64,000 bases of DNA from Rhodospirillaceae bacterium. Its GTDB lineage: Bacteria; Pseudomonadota; Alphaproteobacteria; Rhodospirillales; JABHCV01. The notes under the pieces were generated by a model. It was not told the origin of the DNA, ran no database searches, and worked only from the letters and a program-made list of their open reading frames with translations. The DNA is taken from assembly GCA_018662005.1 (NCBI GenBank), contig JABJHA010000032.1, positions 105,856-169,855 on the forward strand. Reading direction: 5' to 3'. Shown one piece after another: positions 26,078-34,969 of this stretch. A program made the position numbers and the translations under genes. Positions within the stretch are counted from its first letter, which is position 1, and each line of letters begins with the position of its first letter.

Positions 26078-27589
26078 GTGAACAATAAATCAGTGACCAG
26101 ACAATCGATCATTCCTGTGCAGTGGCAGATATCTGCCCTGGCTTTGCTGGCGATGATGTTCATGGCGGTCTCAAGTCCGGCTCATGCCCGCTCAGCACCG
26201 GACAGTTTTGCGGATATGGCTGAAAAATTACTCCCCGCCGTGGTTAATATTTCCACCACCCAGGTGATAGAGGGTCGCAGCAACCCGCAAATGCCACAAT
26301 TGCCGCCGGGTTCGCCGTTTGAAGAATTTTTCAAGGAATTTCTCGAGCGTAACCAGCAGCAAAACCCCAACCGCCGCCAACGCAAGGCGACATCGCTGGG
26401 TTCCGGGTTCATCATTGATACCAAAAAGAATGGCGACGCATACGTGATTACCAATAATCACGTCATTGCCGACGCCGACGAAATTACCGTCATTCTGCAT
26501 GACAATGACCGCCTGAAGGCGGAACTGATTGGCCGTGACGCGAAAACCGATCTGGCGGTTCTGAAAATCAAGTCGACCAAAAAAATGGCCTCCGTCGGTT
26601 TTGGAAATTCCGACGATGCCAGGGTTGGCGACTGGGTTGTCGCCATCGGCAATCCGTTTGGCCTTGGCGGTACTGTTACCGCCGGCATTATTTCGGCCCG
26701 TGGTCGCGATATCCAGTCCGGCCCCTATGACAACTTCATTCAGACCGATGCCTCCATCAACCGGGGGAATTCCGGTGGCCCGCTTTTCAATATGGATGGC
26801 AAGGTCATTGGCATCAATTCGGCAATCTATTCGCCTTCCGGCGGCAGCGTTGGTATCGGCTTTGCCATTCCCAGTTCCGGGGCCCAGCCGATTATCAATC
26901 AGTTGATCAACCACGGCGAAGTCCGGCGTGGCTGGCTTGGCGTCCATATTCAGGGCGTCACCGAGGAAATTGCTGAAACCCTTGGCCTGAAGAAGGCCGA
27001 AGGGGCGCTGGTCGCCAGCCTGATCAAGGGCGGCCCTGCGGAAAAATCCAACCTCAAGGCGGGCGATGTCATTCTTGAATTCGACGGCAAGCCGGTGCCG
27101 CAAATGCGCAAACTGCCGCGTATCGTCGCCGAAACCGAAGTCGACAAACCGGTTAAAGTGGTTGTTTGGCGTGACGGCAAGAAAATAACCGTCAAGGTGA
27201 CTGTCGGCAGGCTCGATGAAACCGAAATGGCCGAAGCAGGTCCAGACGGTAGCAAAGATAATGACGACGCCGCTGGCGGCGACAAGATGGTCGATCCGCT
27301 GGGCCTGACCCTGGCTGAACTGACCCCGGCCCTGCGCGAGAAGTTCAAACTGGACGAGGAAGCCCGCGGCGTCATCGTTACCGAAGTCGCCGACGACGGT
27401 GTCGCCTTCGAGAAAGGTGTCCGCCCCGGCGACTTGATTGTCGAAGTCAGTCAGGAAGAAGTGACGTCGCCCGATCAGGTTATTGGCAAAATTGATGAAG
27501 CGCGCAAGGAAGGCAACAAGCGTATCCTGCTGCTCATTGAAGGCCAGTCGGGCTTGCGTTTTGTCGCCCTCAGCATTGAAAAGGAATAA
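26078..27589 (+). CDS. degP: Periplasmic Do/HtrA-type serine protease
   Basis: 503 residues from GTG 26078, chosen for AAGGAG 9 bp upstream and because it yields a clean signal peptide (hydrophobic residues about 17-31, cleavage near AHA-RS). The catalytic triad is H128 (TNNHVI), D158 (KTDLAVL) and S232 (RGNSGGPL). Two PDZ domains follow (about 290-380 and 410-495). It degrades or refolds damaged envelope proteins. It sits after hflKC and DUF2065, consistent with a quality-control cluster. The exact DegP/DegQ/MucD paralogue is not decidable here. Confidence 0.93.
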   Translation: MNNKSVTRQSIIPVQWQISALALLAMMFMAVSSPAHARSAPDSFADMAEKLLPAVVNISTTQVIEGRSNPQMPQLPPGSPFEEFFKEFLERNQQQNPNRRQRKATSLGSGFIIDTKKNGDAYVITNNHVIADADEITVILHDNDRLKAELIGRDAKTDLAVLKIKSTKKMASVGFGNSDDARVGDWVVAIGNPFGLGGTVTAGIISARGRDIQSGPYDNFIQTDASINRGNSGGPLFNMDGKVIGINSAIYSPSGGSVGIGFAIPSSGAQPIINQLINHGEVRRGWLGVHIQGVTEEIAETLGLKKAEGALVASLIKGGPAEKSNLKAGDVILEFDGKPVPQMRKLPRIVAETEVDKPVKVVVWRDGKKITVKVTVGRLDETEMAEAGPDGSKDNDDAAGGDKMVDPLGLTLAELTPALREKFKLDEEARGVIVTEVADDGVAFEKGVRPGDLIVEVSQEEVTSPDQVIGKIDEARKEGNKRILLLIEGQSGLRFVALSIEKE

Positions 27590-27617
27590 GCTCTAAAGCC
27601 TTTTTAAAGTCTCTCTG

Positions 27618-27648
27618 AAACGGCCCTGCCTTGTGCGGGGCCGTTTTT
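27618..27648 (+). terminator. Intrinsic terminator after the HtrA-type protease gene
   Basis: AAACGGCCC pairs with GGGCCGTTT in a G/C-rich stem, followed by a T run. It ends about 18 bp before the next gene. Confidence 0.8.
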
Positions 27649-27665
27649 GCGTTTAGTTATGCAAA

Positions 27666-29255
27666 ATGACAACAACAAACGGACCACACCGCGCCGAACT
27701 GCTGATGCCTGCAGGTTCGCTCTCGAAGCTGAAAACGGCGATCCTTTATGGCGCCGACGCGGTTTACGCGGGAACCCCTGACCTGTCCTTGCGCACCCAG
27801 TCGGCTTTCACGCTTGAGGAACTGACCGAAGGGGTGCGCTTCGCCCATTCTCATGGCAAGCGTATCTACCTGACCCTTAATCTGTTTACCCATAATCGGG
27901 ATATCGAAAAATTACCGAAGTTCGTCGAAACCGTTCGTAAAGTCGGTCCCGACGGGTTGATCGTGTCGGACCCGGGCGTCTTTCATTATTTGAAGGAAAA
28001 CGCCCCGGAACTGGAATTGCATGTTTCGACCCAGGCCAACGCCTGTTCATGGCTGACCGTCAAAAGTTGGCAGGCCCAGGGGGCTTCGTTGTGTGTGATG
28101 GCCCGTGAGGTGAGCTTTGCCGAACTGGTAGAAATTCGCGAGAAATGCCCGGACATCAAGCTCGAGGCCTTTGTCCACGGGGCCATGTGCATGACCTATT
28201 CCGGGCGCTGCTTGCTGTCCAATTTCCTCGCCGAACGCGGCGCCAATCAGGGCAACTGCGCGCAAAGTTGTCGCTGGAACTATAAAGTTCTGGCCCGCAC
28301 CAAGGACGGACTCGATGTCGAAATCACACCGGACAACAAAGACGATTATGACTTCTTTCTGGAAGAGCAATACCGGCCCGGCGAACTGATGAAGATCGAA
28401 GAGGACGAGCGCGGTTCCTACATCATGAACGCCAAGGATTTGTGCCTGATGCCAAAGCTGGATGATTATCTGGCGCTCGGCATCGACTCACTTAAAATCG
28501 AAGGCCGCAACAAAAGCGAATACTACGCCGCCATGACGGCCAGGGCCTATCGGCACGCCATCGACGCCTGGTACGCCGACCCCAAAAGCTGGAAGCCCGA
28601 CGTCTATCTTCGCGAGCTCTACACCCTGCAAAGCCGCGGTTACTCTCTGGGCTTTCATGAAGGACGCCTGACAAATCTTGCCCATAACTATGATCGCACC
28701 GATACGGTCGGCGGTTGGCTTTACGCCGGGGCGATCACCCAGTGGGACGGCGATGATATGATTTTCCTGATCCGCAATCCGCTGCGCGCCGGTTGCGTGC
28801 TTGAATTATTAAGCCCCGGTCGCATGGAACCGGTGCGCCTGCGTCTCTATGAATTTGAAAACGCCAAAACCGGTGAAGTCACCGAAAAGGTTGCGCCGGG
28901 GCAGGGGCGCTCGGTCCGCATTTCAGCCACTGTCTTCCATAACGAAGAGCAGGATGATTTAAAGACATTGCTGCCGGTCATGAGTGTTGCGCGCATGGAA
29001 ACCGAACTGTCCGAAGACCGGCAGACGCTGCTCGAAGGTAACTTGATCAGTCTGGATATGGAAAGCGGCCTGCGCGACAACTCTGATGCACGCCCAACCG
29101 TCAAGGGCAAGGCCCACGCGGGCAAGGCCCCGACCCTGGGCCTGGATAGTTGCTGCGGGCTGGGTTGTAACGGTTGCCTGATGTTCTGGAACGACCCCAA
29201 ATACGCCAAGGCCCGCGAAACCCTGAAAACCCGCAAAATCGGCGAGATGCTCTGA
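27666..29255 (+). CDS. trhP: U32 family protein, probable tRNA U34 hydroxylation protein TrhP
   Basis: 529 residues. The N-terminal TIM-barrel-like region opens AELLMPAGSLSKLKTAILYGADAVY. The U32 signature lies at about residues 170-205, with cysteines in HGAMCMTYSGRCLLSN and GNCAQSCRWNY. The C-terminus carries the Cys-rich tail CCGLGCNGC. These features match YegQ/TrhP, which with prephenate helps form 5-hydroxyuridine at tRNA position 34; the older name is peptidase U32. It is longer than E. coli YegQ (about 453), mostly in the C-terminal half. Start at ATG 27666 is the only reasonable choice. Confidence 0.88.
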   Translation: MTTTNGPHRAELLMPAGSLSKLKTAILYGADAVYAGTPDLSLRTQSAFTLEELTEGVRFAHSHGKRIYLTLNLFTHNRDIEKLPKFVETVRKVGPDGLIVSDPGVFHYLKENAPELELHVSTQANACSWLTVKSWQAQGASLCVMAREVSFAELVEIREKCPDIKLEAFVHGAMCMTYSGRCLLSNFLAERGANQGNCAQSCRWNYKVLARTKDGLDVEITPDNKDDYDFFLEEQYRPGELMKIEEDERGSYIMNAKDLCLMPKLDDYLALGIDSLKIEGRNKSEYYAAMTARAYRHAIDAWYADPKSWKPDVYLRELYTLQSRGYSLGFHEGRLTNLAHNYDRTDTVGGWLYAGAITQWDGDDMIFLIRNPLRAGCVLELLSPGRMEPVRLRLYEFENAKTGEVTEKVAPGQGRSVRISATVFHNEEQDDLKTLLPVMSVARMETELSEDRQTLLEGNLISLDMESGLRDNSDARPTVKGKAHAGKAPTLGLDSCCGLGCNGCLMFWNDPKYAKARETLKTRKIGEML

Positions 29256-29315
29256 CCTCTTTCAAGAGGCGGAAATTAGCGGCTATGATCGGGTTCCATA
29301 CAGGGAGGATTTCCA

Positions 29316-30581
29316 TTGGGCGCATGGCTTGAACGACTGTTGGAGCGAGCCGCGGATGTCCGCAGGGCAGAGGTCCGCGCCCTGCTGCTGGCCTTTGCCT
29401 ATTTCTTTTGTCTGCTCACCGCCTATTACCTGCTAAGGCCTGTGCGTGATGAAATGGGGATCGCCGGTGGGGTTCGGCAATTACAGTGGTTGTTTACCGG
29501 CACTTTCGTCGTCATGCTGCTGGCCGTGCCGTTGTTTGGTGCTTTGGTCGCGAAGGTTCCCCGGCGGCGTTTCCTGCCAGCCGTGTATGGGTTTTTCATC
29601 GCCAATCTGTTGATTTTCTATGTCCTGTTCGGCGAACCTGATATCCGGGTTTATGTGGGCCGCGCCTTTTTTATCTGGGTCAGCGTCTTCAACCTGTTTG
29701 TTATTTCCGTGTTCTGGAGCTTTATGGCTGATCTGTTCAGCAATGAGCAGGGCAAGCGGCTGTTCGGTTTTATCGCCGCCGGGGGTTCCCTGGGCGCGAT
29801 CACCGGCCCCACCATCGCCGCCGAAATTGCGGTCCCGTTCGGGCCTGACAATCTGTTGTTGATCTCGTCGTTGTTTTTAATGCTGGCGGTGGCATGCATT
29901 CGCGCCCTTCTGAAAACAACGCCGCAGGAAATGCCGGACCAGCAAGCCCCCATCGGCGGCGGCATTCTGTCCGGCGCGTCGGCGGTTTTTAAATCGCCGT
30001 ATCTGCTCGGCATCTGTCTGTATCTGTTTCTCTATACCGCCAGTTCGACGTTTTTGTATTTTCTGCAAGCCGATATCGTCTCGGCGGCCTCAAGCGATCC
30101 GTCGGAACGGGTGCGCATATTCGCCCGTATCGATCAGGCGGTCGGTCTGGCGACGATCCTCATCCAGTGCTTCATCACTGGCCGTTTCATGCGCTGGTTC
30201 GGGGTCGGGCTGGCGGCGGCCTTGCTGCCGGTTGTCACTATTGCCGGGTTTGCGGCGTTGGCGGTGGCTCCGGGTGTGTTGATGGTGACCGGCATCCAGA
30301 CTCTGCGCCGGGCCGTTAATTTCGGTATTTCCCGTCCGGCTCGCGAAGTCCTGTTTACTGTCCTGAGCCGTGAACAAAAGTACAAATCGAAGAATTTTAT
30401 CGATACCGTTATTTACCGGGGCGGCGACGCCATCAGTGGTTGGGCGATCCGGTTTTTAGGGTTAGAGGGCGGTTTGATCGCCTTGGTCGCGGCCCCCGCC
30501 GCCCTTTTGTGGATTGTGGTTGCCATGATGCTCGGTAAAAATCAGGACAGGATGGCCAGCCAGCCTTCCGCTGCTGAATAA
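29316..30581 (+). CDS. NTP/NDP-exchange-like (TLC family) or MFS membrane transporter
   Basis: 421 residues with about 12 hydrophobic helices. TTG start at 29316 is supported by GGGAGG 7 bp upstream. The N-terminal motif AYYLLRPVRDEMG and the loop FSNEQGKRLFGFIAAGGSLGAITGP are typical of the ATP/ADP-translocase (TLC) superfamily branch found in free-living bacteria. The classical Rickettsia proteins exchange host ATP, but the function of these relatives is not established. No co-transported substrate is implied by neighbours. It is followed 13 bp later by a Tat-exported aldo/keto reductase. Confidence 0.75.
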   Translation: MGAWLERLLERAADVRRAEVRALLLAFAYFFCLLTAYYLLRPVRDEMGIAGGVRQLQWLFTGTFVVMLLAVPLFGALVAKVPRRRFLPAVYGFFIANLLIFYVLFGEPDIRVYVGRAFFIWVSVFNLFVISVFWSFMADLFSNEQGKRLFGFIAAGGSLGAITGPTIAAEIAVPFGPDNLLLISSLFLMLAVACIRALLKTTPQEMPDQQAPIGGGILSGASAVFKSPYLLGICLYLFLYTASSTFLYFLQADIVSAASSDPSERVRIFARIDQAVGLATILIQCFITGRFMRWFGVGLAAALLPVVTIAGFAALAVAPGVLMVTGIQTLRRAVNFGISRPAREVLFTVLSREQKYKSKNFIDTVIYRGGDAISGWAIRFLGLEGGLIALVAAPAALLWIVVAMMLGKNQDRMASQPSAAE

Positions 30582-30594
30582 AAGGAGAATCCGC

Positions 30595-31536
30595 ATGAAA
30601 CTGACGCGTAAAGAATTTTTGAAACTCTCCGCAAGTGCAGGGGCTGCTCTGGCCATGGGGGCCATGGGGGCCATGGGGTCGACAGACCCCGCGAACGCCG
30701 CCCAACCTATGGCGCGGCGCGCCATTCCCAAAAGCGGCGAGATGCTGCCCGTTGTTGGTCTTGGCACGTCCCGTGTCTTTGATGTTGCGGGCGAGCCTGA
30801 AGAGATGGCCGAGCGCCGTAAGGTTATGCAAACGCTTTTTGACGGCGGTGGCAGTGTGATCGATTCGGCACCCACCTATGGCAATTCAGAAACCATTGCC
30901 GGTCGCCTGCTCGATCAGATGGGGGCCCGTGATAAAACGTTCATCGCCACCAAGATCAGCACCTGGGGGGATCGGGAAGACGGCCTTAATCAGATGAAGG
31001 GCTCGATGGGGCGTTGGCATACCGGCAAAATCGATCTGATGCAGGTCCATAACCTAAAGGGTACGGACATGCATCTTGAAAGCATACGACAGTGGCGTGA
31101 CGCCGGGCGCATTCGCTATGTCGGCATCACCCATTATCGTGATGACTCTCATGAAGACCTTGAAATGGTGTTGCAGTCGGAAGTTCTGGATTTCGTCCAG
31201 CTCAATTACTCGGTCCTTAACCGCAATGCTGAAAAAATTCTGCTGCCGTTGGCAGCCGAGAAGGGGGTCGCGGTACTGGTCAATGTACCATTCGGGCGGG
31301 GCGGATTGTTCAGGATGGTCCGTGGAAAAGAAATACCTGACTGGGCAGCGGAATTCGGGGCTTCGAGCTGGGGACAGATTTTCCTGAAATACATTTTGGC
31401 AAACCCGGCGGTGACCTGCGTCATCCCCGGCACCAGTAAGGCAAAGCATATGATCGATAACGTCGGGGCCGGTCAGGGGCTTTTGCCGGACGCAAGGCAA
31501 CGCCGGAAAATCCTCGATTTAATGGAAAATCTTTAA
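30595..31536 (+). CDS. Aldo/keto reductase with Tat-like signal
   Basis: 313 residues. The N-terminus KLTRKEFLKLSASAGAA has an RK variant of the twin-arginine motif and an Ala/Gly hydrophobic stretch, so periplasmic export is likely. The mature part has the AKR barrel: FDGGGSVIDSAPTYGNSE (catalytic Asp and Tyr), ATKIS (Lys) and MQVHNL (His). AMG is repeated three times in the signal region through a perfect 9-bp tandem repeat. Substrate unknown. AAGGAG precedes the ATG. It lies 13 bp after the transporter gene, so the two may be one operon. Confidence 0.87.
   Translation: MKLTRKEFLKLSASAGAALAMGAMGAMGSTDPANAAQPMARRAIPKSGEMLPVVGLGTSRVFDVAGEPEEMAERRKVMQTLFDGGGSVIDSAPTYGNSETIAGRLLDQMGARDKTFIATKISTWGDREDGLNQMKGSMGRWHTGKIDLMQVHNLKGTDMHLESIRQWRDAGRIRYVGITHYRDDSHEDLEMVLQSEVLDFVQLNYSVLNRNAEKILLPLAAEKGVAVLVNVPFGRGGLFRMVRGKEIPDWAAEFGASSWGQIFLKYILANPAVTCVIPGTSKAKHMIDNVGAGQGLLPDARQRRKILDLMENL
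30652..30678 (+). repeat. Three perfect tandem copies of a 9-bp unit
   Basis: GCCATGGGG occurs three times without mismatch, encoding Ala-Met-Gly three times inside the Tat signal region of the aldo/keto reductase. Such in-frame short repeats can vary in copy number by slippage. Confidence 0.95.
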
Positions 31537-31625
31537 CCGGGTTTTTCGCTTGGGCAGCCCTGCCCCTTGCGCGGCCCTGCCTGAATTGATTAGGTTACCT
31601 GAACTTTAAATCTGGGGAGGCCATC

Positions 31626-32990
31626 ATGGGCGATTACAAATATACTTTATCCGAAGATCGTATTCCGAAGCACTGGTACAATATTGCTGCCGATTTACCC
31701 GAGCCACTGGCCCCGGTCCTGCACCCGGGAACCGGCCAGCCGATTGGCCCTGACGATCTGGCTCCGTTGTTCCCGATGGCTTGCATTATGCAGGAAGTGA
31801 CGCAGGAACGTGAAATCGAAATCCCCGAACCGGTCCGCGAAGTCTACCGTCTGTGGCGTCCGGCGCCACTGTATCGGGCTCGCCGTCTGGAGCAGGTCCT
31901 GGATACCCCGGCCAAGATTTACTACAAGTACGAAGGCGTCAGCCCGTCGGGCAGTCACAAGCCCAACACCGCCGTCGCCCAGGCCTTTTACAACAAGGAA
32001 GAAGGCGTCAAGAAACTGTCGACGGAAACCGGTGCCGGTCAGTGGGGCTCGTCGCTGGCCTTTGCCGGCAATTTGTTCGGTCTTGAAGTCAATGTCTTCA
32101 TGGTCAAGGTCAGCTTTGAGCAGAAGCCTTACCGCCGCGCCCTGATGGAAACCTACGGGGCGCGCTGTGTCGCCAGCCCCAGCATGGAAACCGAGTCCGG
32201 CAAGGCGATCCTCGCCGAACATCCGGATTCCACAGGCTCCCTTGGCATCGCGATTTCCGAAGCCGTCGAAGTGGCGGCCCAGAATGACGACACCAAGTAT
32301 TCACTGGGCAGCGTTCTCAACCACGTGCTTCTGCATCAGACCATCATCGGTCAGGAAGCCATGGAGCAGATGGAGATGGCCGGTGATGATCCGGATATCA
32401 TCATTGGTTGCGCCGGTGGCGGTTCCAACTTTGCAGGTCTTGCTTTCCCGTTTTTAGGTCAGCAAATGCGCGGTGGCAAAAAACGTCAGGTCATCGCCGT
32501 TGAACCGGCGGCCTGTCCGACCCTGACCCGCGGCACCTTCGCCTATGATTTTGGCGATACCGCCCACTTAACCCCACTGGTCAAGATGCATACTCTTGGC
32601 TCAACCTTTATTCCTTCGGGTATTCACGCCGGTGGATTGCGTTACCACGGCATGTCGCCGCTGGTCAGCCATTTGGTCGCTCTGGGGATTGTCGATCCGG
32701 TTGCCTATCACCAGACCGGCTGTTTCGACGCCGGTGTCCAGTTCGCCCGCGCCGAAGGCATCGTGCCCGCGCCGGAATCGACCCACGCCGTCAAGGCCGC
32801 CGTCGATCAGGCCTTAAAGTGCAAGGAAGAGGGAACGTCGAAGACGATCCTGTTCAACCTGTCAGGCCACGGTCACTTCGACATGCAGGCCTACACCGAC
32901 TACTTCGCGGGCAAGCTGAAAGACGAAGACTACGATCACGCCGCCCTCGATAAGGCGATGTCGGACTTGCCGCAGGTAGCGGCGGAGTAG
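31626..32990 (+). CDS. trpB: Tryptophan synthase beta-like PLP enzyme (TrpB2 type)
   Basis: 454 residues. The N-terminal extension ([25 protein letters not shown]) is typical of the TrpB2 subfamily and absent from classical TrpB of about 400 residues. The PLP lysine is K112 in [11 protein letters not shown]. The substrate loop [14 protein letters not shown] and the phosphate-binding [13 protein letters not shown] are present. TrpB2 proteins make tryptophan from indole and serine, or act as indole-salvage enzymes. No trpA is adjacent, so it probably works without an alpha subunit. The start is preceded by GGGGAGG. Confidence 0.92.
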   Translation: MGDYKYTLSEDRIPKHWYNIAADLPEPLAPVLHPGTGQPIGPDDLAPLFPMACIMQEVTQEREIEIPEPVREVYRLWRPAPLYRARRLEQVLDTPAKIYYKYEGVSPSGSHKPNTAVAQAFYNKEEGVKKLSTETGAGQWGSSLAFAGNLFGLEVNVFMVKVSFEQKPYRRALMETYGARCVASPSMETESGKAILAEHPDSTGSLGIAISEAVEVAAQNDDTKYSLGSVLNHVLLHQTIIGQEAMEQMEMAGDDPDIIIGCAGGGSNFAGLAFPFLGQQMRGGKKRQVIAVEPAACPTLTRGTFAYDFGDTAHLTPLVKMHTLGSTFIPSGIHAGGLRYHGMSPLVSHLVALGIVDPVAYHQTGCFDAGVQFARAEGIVPAPESTHAVKAAVDQALKCKEEGTSKTILFNLSGHGHFDMQAYTDYFAGKLKDEDYDHAALDKAMSDLPQVAAE

Positions 32991-33021
32991 TTGGGAATTC
33001 GATGCTCTTTATGCTAATTTA

Positions 33022-33049
33022 AAAACGGGTCTTTCGGGGCCCGTTTTTT
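33022..33049 (+). terminator. Intrinsic terminator of the trpB2 gene
   Basis: AACGGGTC pairs with GGCCCGTT (one G-U) around a 6-nt loop and is followed by TTTTTT. Confidence 0.85.
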
Positions 33050-33082
33050 CTCTGTGAACATGCTCCAGCATCCCGGGCCCCA

Positions 33083-34258
33083 ATGAAAACCAGCCTCTTC
33101 ATCCCCTTTTCCATAGGCCATTGCGCTAACGATCTGGTGCCCATTGGGATGTACCTGCTGATCCCTGCGTTCGGTTTGGCCCTGGGCCTGTCGCCGACGG
33201 AGATCGGCTTATTGTTTATGATCCATAGCCTAGGCGCTTCCCTGGCCTATTTTCCGGCGGGGCTTTTGGCCGATCATGTGGCAAATCGGGGGATTTTGCT
33301 GACCGCAACATTTTTCTGGGTCGGCTTCGGCTATCTTGCAGCCTCGTTTTCCGATGGCTTCTGGTCCTTTGCCATCCTGATCGCCGTTGCCGGAATGGGC
33401 GATGCGGCCTGGCACCCCATTGCAACGGGCGTGCTGACCCAGATGCATAAAGCACGTCGCGCCTATGCCCTGGGAATGCATGCCATTGGCGGCCATATTT
33501 CAGAGGTTATTGCGCTTCCCGCCGTTGGTCTGTTGTTGTCGATGGCGGATTGGCGCACGGCCATACAGGTGATGGTCATCCCGACATTGCTTATGGGATG
33601 CGCCTTTTTCTTTATCGCTGCGAAGGTGCCCCGTCATGTCAACTCCAGGCCGACGCGCGCTGATTTTACGGATATCTGGCGGGTCTGGTCGACCGGGGCG
33701 GGCGTTCGCGTCATTGTGCTGTTTATCTCGTACAATATGGGCATGTTCGCGATCATCACCATGGCCCCACTTTACCTGAGGGAAAATCATGACCTTGGCT
33801 GGTTGGCCACGGCCATGGCCATGGCGGCGATGATGTTGCCTGGCGCGTTGATGCAGCCATGGATGGGCAAGATATCCGACAGCCTTGGGCGGCGACCGCT
33901 GATTATTATCGGCAATGGGGTAGCCGCCGTGGCGGCGTTTGTGGCGTGGCTACCATCCCCATTCGCACTTTCCCTGATTGCCCTTGGGATCGCGCTTACA
34001 GCGCTGGTGGCTATCCGGGCGGTGCTGCTGGCCTCGGCAATCGACCATTCAGGTGGCCGCGAAGGGACAAGCCTGGGCCTGACCTTCGCCTTTATGGACG
34101 GCTTTGCCGCGTCTGGTGCGGTGCTTGCCGGAATCGTGGCGGAGAGCAATATTGCCAATGCTTTCCTGCTGGCCAGCGGGTTCTCTGTGGTCGCGGTTTT
34201 GCTCGCCGTTGCCCAGCCGAAATCCGCTCGCGCAACAACAGACCCGGCGCTTCCATAA
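33083..34258 (+). CDS. MFS transporter
   Basis: 391 residues with 12 predicted helices. The first loop reads FPAGLLADHVANRG, a variant of the MFS motif A, and the second half has GKISDSLGRRPLII, a good copy of the same motif. The opening PFSIGHCANDLVPIGMYLLIP resembles fosmidomycin-resistance-like exporters (Fsr branch). Substrate unknown. A strong terminator precedes it, and the TetR gene that follows has its own promoter, so the transporter is probably a single unit. Confidence 0.85.
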   Translation: MKTSLFIPFSIGHCANDLVPIGMYLLIPAFGLALGLSPTEIGLLFMIHSLGASLAYFPAGLLADHVANRGILLTATFFWVGFGYLAASFSDGFWSFAILIAVAGMGDAAWHPIATGVLTQMHKARRAYALGMHAIGGHISEVIALPAVGLLLSMADWRTAIQVMVIPTLLMGCAFFFIAAKVPRHVNSRPTRADFTDIWRVWSTGAGVRVIVLFISYNMGMFAIITMAPLYLRENHDLGWLATAMAMAAMMLPGALMQPWMGKISDSLGRRPLIIIGNGVAAVAAFVAWLPSPFALSLIALGIALTALVAIRAVLLASAIDHSGGREGTSLGLTFAFMDGFAASGAVLAGIVAESNIANAFLLASGFSVVAVLLAVAQPKSARATTDPALP

Positions 34259-34309
34259 ACTCAAGATGGTCTTCAACGGTCGTTGGAACCTCCGCGGTAG
34301 ATTTTGCTC

Positions 34310-34344
34310 TTGACATTTAAAGTATTTACTCTAATTTAGAGTAA
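34310..34344 (+). promoter_or_regulatory. tetR promoter with overlapping palindromic operator
   Basis: A perfect -35 TTGACA (34310-34315) is followed at about 16-17 bp by an AT-rich -10 region. A 19-bp palindrome (34326-34344) with 8-bp arms TTACTCTA/TAGAGTAA covers the spacer end and the -10. This is the expected place for autorepression by the TetR protein encoded 28 bp downstream, which would also control the nitroreductase gene. Confidence 0.7.
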
Positions 34345-34371
34345 TAACTTAAATACAAGGAACATCCGACA

Positions 34372-34965
34372 ATGAAACGCGCCTCAACCAGGCAAGCCAT
34401 CCTGACCACCGCCATAGAGCTTTTCAATGAAAAGGGGACGGCGGCTGTATCGACCAACCATATCGCCGAGGCGATGGCGATCAGTCCGGGCAATCTGTAT
34501 TACCACTTTGCCAACAAGGAAGAGATCATCCGCCACATTCATCAGCAGATGGTGGACGATATGGATACGGTCTGGCAGACAGGTGAGGATCGGCTGCCTG
34601 CTTTGGAGAAATTCTTCGAGGCAATGACGGCCCTGCAAGGAATGCTCGTCAATTATCGATTTTTCCAGAAAGAGCTGTCGGTCCTGCTGCTCAATGACAC
34701 GCAACTGGCGAAGGCCTACAAAAAGGTTCGCAAAGCCCGCTTGAAAGAGATCGAAGCTTTCTTCGAGTACTTGATTGAAAACGGCGTTATGCGCAGGCCA
34801 CAAGACAACAAGACCTTGCCCCGCTTAATTCGCATCGGCTGGCTAATCGGCGATTACTGGCTTGATTTTTTGAGCATTGAGGATCAACCGCTCAATGACA
34901 AAAATATTGGTGAGGGTGTTGATCTGATCCGCGAAATCATCCGTCCCTATCTGATTGAAGGATAA
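34372..34965 (+). CDS. TetR family transcriptional regulator
   Basis: 197 residues. The N-terminal helix-turn-helix (RQAILTTAIELFNEKG, then NHIAEAMAISPGNLYYHFANKEEII) is the canonical TetR domain. The C-terminal 140 residues form the ligand-binding region, with no recognised ligand signature. It lies behind a promoter with an overlapping palindrome and 4 bp before a Tat-exported nitroreductase-like gene, so it most likely represses this two-gene operon. Confidence 0.9.
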   Translation: MKRASTRQAILTTAIELFNEKGTAAVSTNHIAEAMAISPGNLYYHFANKEEIIRHIHQQMVDDMDTVWQTGEDRLPALEKFFEAMTALQGMLVNYRFFQKELSVLLLNDTQLAKAYKKVRKARLKEIEAFFEYLIENGVMRRPQDNKTLPRLIRIGWLIGDYWLDFLSIEDQPLNDKNIGEGVDLIREIIRPYLIEG

Positions 34966-34969
34966 CATC

